From assembly GCA_902492895.1 (NCBI GenBank), contig CABUNG010000051.1:1-12101 (forward strand): a stretch of DNA of 12,101 nucleotides, read 5' to 3'. Under the pieces are notes generated by a model. It had not been told where the DNA came from and ran no database searches. It saw only the letters and a program-made list of their open reading frames with translations. The DNA comes from an uncultured Oscillospiraceae bacterium (GTDB taxonomy: Bacteria > Bacillota > Clostridia > Oscillospirales > Acutalibacteraceae). This document shows positions 6,519-12,101 of the stretch, piece after piece (position 1 is the first letter of the stretch; each line of letters begins with the position of its first letter). A program made the position numbers and the translations under genes.

Positions 6519-6859
6519 GATGATTCCTCCTCCAACAGGCGGGTGACTTCCGCCGCCATATGTGTCCACTGAGCCCGTAGCTGTCTGTATACCCCGTCGC
6601 CATAGGGCGTCCGGCGATAATACTTGCGCGGCTTGGTGTCGCTGGTGTCCCAGGCGCTGGCCAGCAGGCCCTGCTTTTCCAGCCGCCTGAGCAGCGGATA
6701 CAGGGTGCTCGGATCGATGGCGACCCCCTTTTCCTCCAGCTTCTGTACGAGGGCATATCCGTACCGGGATTCCCCGAGCTGGCTGAGCACGCTGAGAACC
6801 AGGGTGCCGCGCCGGAGTTCGAGCGTCAGAGACGCCAGGATGTCGCGGTCTTCGTCCAT
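6515..6859 (-). CDS. PadR-family transcriptional repressor
   Basis: A 114-residue winged-helix DNA-binding protein. It shows the PadR landmarks: LRRGTLVLSVLSQLGESRYGY (residues 15-35), recognition-helix region STLYPLLRRLEKQGLL (51-66), wing TKPRKYYRRT (75-84) and a C-terminal dimerisation helix (about 89-112). A longer in-frame frame extends to 6928, and ATG 6865 is possible. However, AAAGGGGG (6867-6874) is only 1 base from 6865 and 7 bases from ATG 6859, so 6859 is preferred. The longer version would translate the promoter itself. It overlaps the HAAS gene by 4 bases. The promoter at 6881-6910 contains a 21-bp palindrome, so PadR very likely represses its own operon. PadR proteins often respond to drugs or phenolics; the ligand here is unknown. 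Confidence 0.95.
   Translation of the reverse strand: MDEDRDILASLTLELRRGTLVLSVLSQLGESRYGYALVQKLEEKGVAIDPSTLYPLLRRLEKQGLLASAWDTSDTKPRKYYRRTPYGDGVYRQLRAQWTHMAAEVTRLLEEESS
6526..6533 (-). promoter_or_regulatory. Ribosome binding site deciding the HAAS-gene start
   Basis: GGAGGAGG on the minus strand lies inside the end of padR, 7 bases before ATG 6518. It supports the ATGA-overlap start rather than the longer upstream reading. Confidence 0.85.
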
Positions 6860-6866
6860 GCTCATT

Positions 6867-6874
6867 CCCCCTTT
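6867..6874 (-). promoter_or_regulatory. Ribosome binding site deciding the PadR start
   Basis: AAAGGGGG on the minus strand ends 7 bases before ATG 6859 but only 1 base before ATG 6865, which makes 6859 the likelier start. Confidence 0.75.
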
Positions 6875-6880
6875 GACATC

Positions 6881-6910
6881 ATTATACTGTATGACATACA
6901 GTATTGTCAA
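6881..6910 (-). promoter_or_regulatory. Consensus sigma-A promoter of the padR-HAAS operon
   Basis: On the minus strand TTGACA (6905-6910) and TATAAT (6881-6886) both match consensus exactly, with an 18-base spacer. The -10 is about 21 bases before ATG 6859. Such a strong unaided promoter is consistent with control by repression. Confidence 0.95.
6884..6904. promoter_or_regulatory. Probable PadR operator (21-bp perfect palindrome)
   Basis: ATACTGTATG (6884-6893) and CATACAGTAT (6895-6904) are exact inverted repeats around one central base. They occupy the whole promoter spacer and half of the -10. The inner ATG-x-CAT core fits the ATGT/ACAT-type dyads reported for PadR proteins. Assignment to this PadR is inference from position and symmetry. 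Confidence 0.8.
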
Positions 6911-6918
6911 TATAAAAA

Positions 6919-6952
6919 TACAGGACACGGTACAATTTCACCGTGTCCTGTA
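6919..6952 (-). terminator. Intrinsic terminator of the SNF2-ABC operon
   Basis: TACAGGACACGGT (6919-6931) and ACCGTGTCCTGTA (6940-6952) form a 13-bp perfect stem with an 8-base loop, 14 bases after the permease stop. On the minus strand the stem runs straight into TTTTTATA. That tract ends at the -35 of the padR promoter, which insulates the two units. Confidence 0.9.
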
Positions 6953-6966
6953 AAACGGCCGGGGAA

Positions 6967-7755
6967 TCAAAGCGGCAGATCCTTGCGGCGGAATACCGCG
7001 ATGCCGGCGCCGTAAAGCGCAAGTCCGACGACGCCCAGGCACACAAAGGGCAGGACATACCCGTCTCCCCGGAGGATATCGTCCGGACTGAACAGGGTGT
7101 TTAAGGACAGATACTTGACAAAATCGAGATCCTCCGACAATTCGGACATCATCTGAAAGAGGAAAAAGGCCAGGGGCAGTCCGGCGCCGACGGCGAAGGA
7201 GTAGCGGGAGACATTGAAGATGCAGGACGCGGCGTAGCAGATGCCGCTCGTGGCGAACGCGAGCAGGAACGCGCCGAGATCGAAGAGCAGGAAGGCTTCC
7301 ACATCCAAAGTCCCGGGCTGGAAAGCCGCGCACATCAGGACGCCGAAGACGGCGAGGAAACCGAACATCACCATAAGGGACAGAGCGAAGTACAGGGCGT
7401 AGGTGACGGTGATCCGGCTGCGTTTCGTCGGGGTGGAGAGCAGGCAGGCCATGGAACCGCTGTCCACCTTGGCCGCGACCAGACGGTTTCCGGTGATGAT
7501 GCCGTAGATCATGGGGAAGAGGACGGCGATCAGCCCGTAATACATCTGCCCGATGAAGCCGGTGACGCTGTTCATGTCCCCGAGCATGTTGCCCATGGCG
7601 CCCAGGCTGTCGGCGAGTCCGCCCATGTCCTCAAGGGTCTGCGGGGTGAAGACCGCGCAGACCATGGCCAGATAGAGGGCCAGGACAGCCGTGAACAGCA
7701 GCAGGATCTTGTAGTTGGAACGGACCGCCTGCTTGAACAGCGCTTTACTGAACAT
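6967..7755 (-). CDS. ABC-2 type transporter permease
   Basis: A 262-residue membrane protein with six likely segments (about residues 17-37, 68-88, 115-142, 153-180, 186-203, 234-253). After the second segment comes GNRLVAAKVDSGSMACLLSTPTKRSRI (90-115; the 'GS...LL..P..R' element is common in ABC-2 permeases). The C-terminus ends in FRRKDLPL, as is usual for this family. ATG 7755 has GGAGGTGA 5 bases upstream. It overlaps the end of the ATPase gene by 11 bp, so the two are coupled and form one transporter, presumably an exporter with two copies of each subunit. The open frame continues upstream to 7995, but that part is a shadow of the ATPase gene. The substrate is unknown; drug, peptide or lipid export are all possible. 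Confidence 0.92.
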   Translation of the reverse strand: MFSKALFKQAVRSNYKILLLFTAVLALYLAMVCAVFTPQTLEDMGGLADSLGAMGNMLGDMNSVTGFIGQMYYGLIAVLFPMIYGIITGNRLVAAKVDSGSMACLLSTPTKRSRITVTYALYFALSLMVMFGFLAVFGVLMCAAFQPGTLDVEAFLLFDLGAFLLAFATSGICYAASCIFNVSRYSFAVGAGLPLAFFLFQMMSELSEDLDFVKYLSLNTLFSPDDILRGDGYVLPFVCLGVVGLALYGAGIAVFRRKDLPL

Positions 7756-8647
7756 GTCCGTCACCTCCGTAAAACTGCAGGAAGACATCCTCGAGCGTCC
7801 GTTTGACCTCCGCGAGATACAAAAGGGTATACCCGGAAAGCAGCCGGATGAACGCGTTGATGTCCTCGTCCCGCACCGCGACCTTGACCTGCCGCTTTTC
7901 GGGATGGATTTCCGTGAATAGGAGGGGCTCGCACCGGAAGGCTTCGAACTGCGCGGCGTCGGCGAACGCGAGCTTATACACCTTCTGGCGCGCATGACGG
8001 AGGTCTTCGGTTCCCATGGTGGAAACCAGGCGCCCCTGTTTGAGGATGGCGACCCGGTCGCAGGTGCGTTCCACCTCGTCGAACATGTGGGAGGACATCA
8101 GGATGGTCTTGCCGGCGGCCTTTTCCTCGTCGATCAGATCGACGAAGGTGTGCTGCATCAGCGGATCCAGGCCGCTGGTCGGCTCGTCGAGCACCAGAAT
8201 GGCCGGATCGTGCATGAAGGCGCAGACCAGGCCGATCTTCTGCTTCATGCCCTTGGACATCCGTTTGAGGCGTCCGGAGGGATCCAGCCCGAAGCGGGCG
8301 ATCAGGCTGTCGGCCTTCCGCATGTCTTTAAGCCCGCGCAGCTCCGCCATCAGGCGGATGAAGGCGGAGCCGGTCATATCGCCCGGAAAGGCGATCTCTC
8401 CCGGCAGATAGCCGAGGTCTTTCTGGATGTTCTCAGGCTGGCTCCAGCAGTCCAGGCCGTTTACGGACGCCCCGCCCCGTTCGGGCTTGATAAAACCGAG
8501 GATGTGGCGGATGGTGGTCGTTTTCCCCGCCCCGTTCGGGCCGAGAAAACCGAAGACCTCCCCCTTGTCGATGGCAAAGGAGACATCGAAAATGCCCTTG
8601 CCGCCTCCGTAATCCTTGGTCAGATGCTCCACTTGCAGAACTGCCAT
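7745..8647 (-). CDS. ABC transporter ATP-binding protein
   Basis: A 300-residue cytoplasmic ATPase driving the permease encoded just downstream. It shows Walker A GPNGAGKT (residues 36-43), Q-loop region LGYLPGEIAF (78-87; the Q position is occupied by LPGE, as in the BcrA/Nod-type subgroup), signature SKGMKQK (131-137) in place of LSGGQ, Walker B ILVLDEP (150-156), D-loop SGLDP (158-162) and H-loop SSH (185-187). A C-terminal domain (about 220-300) ends in LEDVFLQFYGG, typical of drug or bacteriocin-type exporters. A GTG at 8686 would add 13 residues and directly abut the SNF2 stop. I prefer ATG 8647 because GGAAGGGG lies 8 bases before it and the homologous motif begins there. It is 39 bp after SNF2 and probably in the same transcript. 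Confidence 0.95.
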   Translation of the reverse strand: MAVLQVEHLTKDYGGGKGIFDVSFAIDKGEVFGFLGPNGAGKTTTIRHILGFIKPERGGASVNGLDCWSQPENIQKDLGYLPGEIAFPGDMTGSAFIRLMAELRGLKDMRKADSLIARFGLDPSGRLKRMSKGMKQKIGLVCAFMHDPAILVLDEPTSGLDPLMQHTFVDLIDEEKAAGKTILMSSHMFDEVERTCDRVAILKQGRLVSTMGTEDLRHARQKVYKLAFADAAQFEAFRCEPLLFTEIHPEKRQVKVAVRDEDINAFIRLLSGYTLLYLAEVKRTLEDVFLQFYGGDGHVQ

Positions 8648-8655
8648 GCCGGGGA

Positions 8656-8663
8656 CCCCTTCC
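8656..8663 (-). promoter_or_regulatory. Ribosome binding site deciding the ABC ATPase start
   Basis: GGAAGGGG on the minus strand is 8 bases before ATG 8647, in the 39-bp gap after the SNF2 stop. The alternative GTG 8686 would need a site inside the SNF2 coding end. Confidence 0.65.
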
Positions 8664-8686
8664 TTTTCACAGACGTGGACGGACAC

Positions 8687-11600
8687 TTACAGCAGCAGCT
8701 CGGCCAGCTGCTCGGACGAGAGGGAGAGCAGGGAACCGCCCTGCCGGATCACGGCGTCGGCGAGCTCCTTTTTGCTTTCCTGCAGCCGCAGGATTTTTTC
8801 CTCGATGGAATCCTTGGCGATCAGCTTGTAGACCTGTACGCTGTTTTTCTGCCCGATGCGGTGAGCGCGGTCGGTCGCCTGTTCCTGGGCAGAAAGGTTC
8901 CACCACGGATCGTAGTGGATGACCACGTCCGCCCCCGTCAGGTTGAGCCCCGTGCCGCCCGCCTTCAGCGAGATGAGAAAGACGTTGGTGGCGTCCCGGT
9001 TGAAGGCGTCCACCAGCGCCGCCCGCTTTTCCTTGGGCGTGGAGCCCTGCAGGGTGTAGCAGGTGAGCCCTTCCTTCTTGAGGCGGCCCTCCAGGATGGC
9101 GAGCATGGAGGTGAATTGGGAGAAGAGCAGCACCTTGTGCCCGCCGTCGGCGGCCTCCCGCAGCAGCTCCATGCAGCTTTCCAGCTTGGCGCTGCCGCCC
9201 GTGTAATCCTCGTAGCAAAGGGCGGGATCGCAGCAGAGCTGGCGCAGGCGGGTCAGCAGGGAGAGCAGGAGCATCCTTCCGCTTTCCGCGTTCCCGGCGG
9301 TGAGATCGGCGAGCCGCTCCCTGGCCTTGACGGCGTTGGCCAGATACAAGGTCCGCTGTTCCTCGCCCATGGTGGAGGTGCGGATGGTTTCGGTTTTCTC
9401 GGGCAGGTCGTGCAGCACGTCCCGCTTCAGGCGGCGCAGGATAAAGGGCGAGGTCATGCGGTGCAGGCGGGTGAGCGCCTCCGCGTCGCCGTTCTTGACG
9501 ATGGGGAGCTCAAAGCGTTCCCGGAACCGGTTATAGCTGTACAAAAAGCCCGGCATGAGGAAATCGAACATGCTCCACAGCTCGCTCAGACGGTTTTCGA
9601 TGGGGGTGCCGGTCAGGGCGAACCGCTGGCGGCTGCGCACCGTCTTGACCGCCTTGGCGTTCTGAGTGGCGTGGTTTTTGATATACTGGGCCTCGTCGAG
9701 GACGAGGTAATGGAATTCCGTTTGTTCATACAGCACGATGTCCCGCTTGAGCAGGTCATAGGACGTGACGGCCACGTCGAACCGCCCCAGGTCCGCGATG
9801 GCCAGTTCCCGCTGCTCGGCGTTCCCCAGAATGGGCAGGACGGTCAGCGACGGGGCGAAGCGGTGAATCTCGCTCTCCCAGTTGAGGATCAGGGAGGCGG
9901 GGCAGACCACCAGGGACGGGCCGGATTTTCCCTCCTCCTTGGCATCCAGCAGCAGGGAGATGAGCTCCAGCGTTTTGCCCAGCCCCATGTCGTCGGCCAG
10001 AATGCCGCCGAAGCCGTAGGCTTCCATGGTTTTCAGCCAGCGGTAGCCGGTTTTTTGATAGGGGCGGAGCACAGGCTCGAGGGACGGCGGCAGCGGATGC
10101 TCCGCGTTTGCGGCGCCGCGGATGGCCCCGGTCAGCTCCCGGAACCGCTCGTCCCGGCGAAAGGAGGTGGAGGCGCTGTCTTGGAGGATCCGGTCGAGAT
10201 AGAGCGCGCGGTAGGCGGGCAGGCGGGCGCGGCCGGCCGCGAGCTCCTTATCCCCAAGATCCAGGCCGTCGGCCAGCCGGGCAAAATCCGCCAGAGCGCC
10301 CTCGAAAGGCAGAAAACGGCCGTTTTTCAGGCGGTGATAGGGCTGCCGGCGGCGGTAGCTCTCCAGCACTCTGCTCAGTTCGCCCGCGTCGAGATCCCCG
10401 GTGTCGAATGTAAAGTCGAGCAGCCCGCCCGAAAAGCGCACGCCGGCCGATAAGCGGGGCGGCGGTGCGAGATCCATGGTGCGGAAGGCGTCGGATAGGG
10501 TGACGGTGCCGATCGCCTGGAGCTCCGCCAGTCCTTCGGTGAGAAAACGGTAAAGCCCGTCGTCGTCCACCCGGCAGAGCATCAGGCCGGAGGAGGGGAC
10601 GCAGCTTTGGAAATAGCGCTGGATCACCAGGCGGGACCGGAGTTCCTCCAGGCGGTTGCGCCGGGGACCTTCGCCCTGAGCCCCCTCGGCGGTGTCGAGC
10701 AGCGGGATCTTGTCCCCGCCGTAGCAGCAGAGCACCCGGGCGGTGATCAGTCCCGGCTCGGGGGAGTCGAGCTGGATCTCGATTTCCGGATCGTCGGGGA
10801 GATAGGGCTCCAGCCGGTCGGTCTGACCGGTCAGTTCCAGGAACCGCCCGACGGTGGGCAGCACGCTCCCGCAGAAATCCGGCATATCCCCGTCCGCGAT
10901 GAAGAGGGTGAACCCGGACGCCTGGAGGGCGGGCAGGAAATCCCGCATCTGGTCGGAATACGCCGCCGTGCAGCGGTAAAAGACGCCGCCCTTGGCGATG
11001 TAGATATAGGCGGTTCCGCACAGTACGGCAAAGGGATCGCTCGACAGCTGGAAGCCCTGCTTGACGTCGGAGCGCTGCACGTCGAGGGTGAGAGCGGGAT
11101 TGCCGGCCGTCAGCCGCAGCGGCCGAAGGTCCTGGGCGTCGTCCCGCAGGGCGATCTCCTGCCCCTCGCACACGGAGAAAAAGCGGTCGAGCCCCGACGG
11201 GCTGAGCAGCAGCTCCCTCCCGATGCGGGGATGCAGCGACCCGATGGAACCCCGCTGCGGGTGGGCGATGTCCTCGTAGGTGTCGAGCAGGAAGGACAGC
11301 AGCTCGCGGCAGGCGGGATCGAAGCTGTCCGGGTGGTGGAGAAAGCGGAGCTGCTTGCCGTATTCCACCGTCTCCCGTTTTTTCAGATCCTCGCAGAATT
11401 TGCCGATATCCTTGAGCACATAGGGGCGGCGGTGTCCCAAGGTGAAGGTCAGCTCGGCCTGGCGCTGTCCGATCCGCAGGATGGGGGAGAGAAGGACGGG
11501 ATCCGGTCCGCCTGCGGTGTGGGCGACCAGTTCGACCGCCTGGCGAGAGAGATAGCGGTTCATCATCCGGCGGGCCGCCTCGTCCGTCCGGGTGGCCAGG

Positions 11601-11953
11601 GGGGATTTGTCCGCCGCGGCGGGCGGGGACGAGAGGCCGGTCAGCATGTCGGCGTAATATTTATGCACCATCACCGCGACGATATGGAGGCAGGCGCCGG
11701 TTCCCTGGCGGAAGGCGTCGCAGTCGCAGTCGTAGAAATCGGCGTCACCCTGCCGGCCGAAGCCGACCTCGACGTGATGCACGCCGTCGCGGGTCTGATT
11801 CTCCACGTCGGCGCTGAGAAATTCCTCATAGAAATCGTCCCGGTCGCGGATGACGCGGCCGACCTTGCCTGCGTTGTAGCAGGCGACGCCCCGCAGATAG
11901 GTCTGCCGGTTTTCCGCTTCTCCGGCGATGCGCTTGAGTGAAAACAGGGCCAT
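8687..11953 (-). CDS. SWIM/SNF2-family DEAD-box-like helicase (ATP-dependent DNA translocase)
   Basis: A 1088-residue protein of the bacterial SNF2 group (B. subtilis YwqA-like). Order: SWIM zinc finger with C76-x-C78-x9-C88-x-H90; SNF2-associated region (about 150-600); SNF2 ATPase lobe with motif I DDMGLGKT (654-661), motif II DEAQ (753-756) and motif III LTGTPIENRLSELW (780-793); helicase C lobe with LLFSQFTSML (942-951), SLKAGGTGLNL (995-1005) and motif VI QATDRAHRIGQ (1025-1035). All catalytic motifs are intact, so it should be active. Members move on double-stranded DNA or remodel polymerase-DNA complexes; the biological role in this group is not settled. AAAGGAGG lies 9 bases before ATG 11953. 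It has a promoter at 11988-12016 and is followed 39 bp later by the ABC genes on the same strand. Length is normal for the family. Confidence 0.97.
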   Translation of the reverse strand: MALFSLKRIAGEAENRQTYLRGVACYNAGKVGRVIRDRDDFYEEFLSADVENQTRDGVHHVEVGFGRQGDADFYDCDCDAFRQGTGACLHIVAVMVHKYYADMLTGLSSPPAAADKSPLATRTDEAARRMMNRYLSRQAVELVAHTAGGPDPVLLSPILRIGQRQAELTFTLGHRRPYVLKDIGKFCEDLKKRETVEYGKQLRFLHHPDSFDPACRELLSFLLDTYEDIAHPQRGSIGSLHPRIGRELLLSPSGLDRFFSVCEGQEIALRDDAQDLRPLRLTAGNPALTLDVQRSDVKQGFQLSSDPFAVLCGTAYIYIAKGGVFYRCTAAYSDQMRDFLPALQASGFTLFIADGDMPDFCGSVLPTVGRFLELTGQTDRLEPYLPDDPEIEIQLDSPEPGLITARVLCCYGGDKIPLLDTAEGAQGEGPRRNRLEELRSRLVIQRYFQSCVPSSGLMLCRVDDDGLYRFLTEGLAELQAIGTVTLSDAFRTMDLAPPPRLSAGVRFSGGLLDFTFDTGDLDAGELSRVLESYRRRQPYHRLKNGRFLPFEGALADFARLADGLDLGDKELAAGRARLPAYRALYLDRILQDSASTSFRRDERFRELTGAIRGAANAEHPLPPSLEPVLRPYQKTGYRWLKTMEAYGFGGILADDMGLGKTLELISLLLDAKEEGKSGPSLVVCPASLILNWESEIHRFAPSLTVLPILGNAEQRELAIADLGRFDVAVTSYDLLKRDIVLYEQTEFHYLVLDEAQYIKNHATQNAKAVKTVRSRQRFALTGTPIENRLSELWSMFDFLMPGFLYSYNRFRERFELPIVKNGDAEALTRLHRMTSPFILRRLKRDVLHDLPEKTETIRTSTMGEEQRTLYLANAVKARERLADLTAGNAESGRMLLLSLLTRLRQLCCDPALCYEDYTGGSAKLESCMELLREAADGGHKVLLFSQFTSMLAILEGRLKKEGLTCYTLQGSTPKEKRAALVDAFNRDATNVFLISLKAGGTGLNLTGADVVIHYDPWWNLSAQEQATDRAHRIGQKNSVQVYKLIAKDSIEEKILRLQESKKELADAVIRQGGSLLSLSSEQLAELLL

Positions 11954-11987
11954 CGAATCGCGCCTCCTTTACGTAACTTAGCTATCT

Positions 11988-12016
11988 ATTATACCGCGGA
12001 TCGGAGATGCTGACAA
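11988..12016 (-). promoter_or_regulatory. Sigma-A promoter of the SNF2-ABC operon
   Basis: On the minus strand TTGTCA (12011-12016), a 17-base spacer and a perfect TATAAT (11988-11993) lie about 34 bases before ATG 11953. An 8-bp palindrome TTACGTAA (11969-11976) lies in the leader, touching the ribosome site. Confidence 0.85.
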
Positions 12017-12070
12017 GGGAAAACAGCCGAAAAGACCGAGGATGTTCGGGGAAAATCCGGAGGAGACAAC

Positions 12071-12101
12071 AAAGGGGCGGCCTTCAACGGTTGTTGAAGG
12101 C
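12071..12101. terminator. Hairpin cut by the window edge, probable terminator
   Basis: GCCTTCAAC (12080-12088) and GTTGAAGGC (12093-12101) pair perfectly around GGTT, and the last base of the window is the end of that arm. The left side continues outward as AAAGGGGCG (12071-12079), so the true stem is probably longer, with its remaining right arm just outside. It would end a gene lying beyond the window. Confidence 0.55.

Noticed and set aside
6884..6904. LexA/SOS box reading of the CTGT...ACAG palindrome.
   Set aside because: The gap is 7 rather than 8 bases, and LexA of Gram-positives recognises a GAAC-N4-GTTC type site. The downstream padR is a much better explanation.
6967..7995. Longer permease start at 7995 (342 residues).
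   Set aside because: The extra N-terminal part is Ser/Arg-rich and antisense-like, lies inside the ATPase gene, and lacks a ribosome site. ATG 7755 has GGAGGTGA at ideal spacing.
7994..10453. An 819-codon open frame on the plus strand across the SNF2 and ABC ATPase genes.
   Set aside because: It is antisense to two genes with intact catalytic motifs. Long antisense frames arise from GC-rich third positions, and its Gln/Gly/His-rich translation has no recognisable domain.
10607..11941. A 444-codon plus-strand open frame opposite the SNF2 N-terminal half.
   Set aside because: It is the antisense shadow of the SWIM and SNF2-associated region; no ribosome site or domain supports it.
8687..11953. 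SNF2 helicase as part of a DISARM-like or other defence system.
   Set aside because: The SWIM plus SNF2-associated plus SNF2/helicase C layout is the common housekeeping YwqA-like type. No methylase, DUF1998, PLD, nuclease or integrase genes lie nearby.

Overview
The window looks like an ordinary chromosomal stretch from a GC-rich member of the Bacillota, most likely a clostridial (Oscillospiraceae-type) gut anaerobe. The grounds are strong AGGAGG-type ribosome sites, consensus sigma-A promoters in AT-rich gaps, strongly G/C-biased third codon positions, and a gene set typical of that group: DegV, PadR plus HAAS, an orphan ApbE lipoprotein and a SWIM/SNF2 helicase. This is inference; there is no rRNA or marker gene to fix the taxon. 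No phage, IS, integrase, tRNA, rRNA or CRISPR is visible.

Left part (1-2732). The last 30 codons of an unidentified plus-strand gene end at 95. They face a minus-strand block: ApbE (1710-2732, own TTGACA/TATACT promoter), a Gfo/Idh/MocA oxidoreductase (527-1579, own TTGAAA/TATAAT promoter), and a small EF-Tu-barrel-like protein (209-490). The block ends at a strong hairpin terminator (176-203).

Middle (2733-5433). A 264-bp divergent region carries the ApbE promoter and, pointing right, the promoter of a stand-alone O-antigen-ligase-family membrane protein (2997-4343) that ends in a textbook terminator (4354-4389). A separately promoted DegV lipid-binding protein follows (4508-5377). A hairpin at 5410-5433 separates it from the convergent minus-strand genes.

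Right part (5484-12101), all minus strand. It has two adjacent transcription units. The upstream one is SNF2/SWIM helicase, ABC ATPase, ABC-2 permease, with tight spacing and a TTGTCA/TATAAT promoter at 11988-12016; it ends at a hairpin (6919-6952). That hairpin's U-tract nearly touches the -35 of the second unit, a PadR repressor and a six-TM HAAS-domain protein overlapping by ATGA. The PadR promoter has both hexamers at exact consensus, and a 21-bp perfect palindrome fills its 18-bp spacer and overlaps the -10, which strongly suggests autorepression. The right edge cuts through another hairpin.

I did not find a clear new defence, mobile or enzymatic system. The most informative non-coding signals are the PadR operator, the terminator-promoter abutment, and palindromes inside other promoter spacers. 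The oddest gene is the small EF-Tu-like reading frame at 209-490, whose N-terminus looks wrong.
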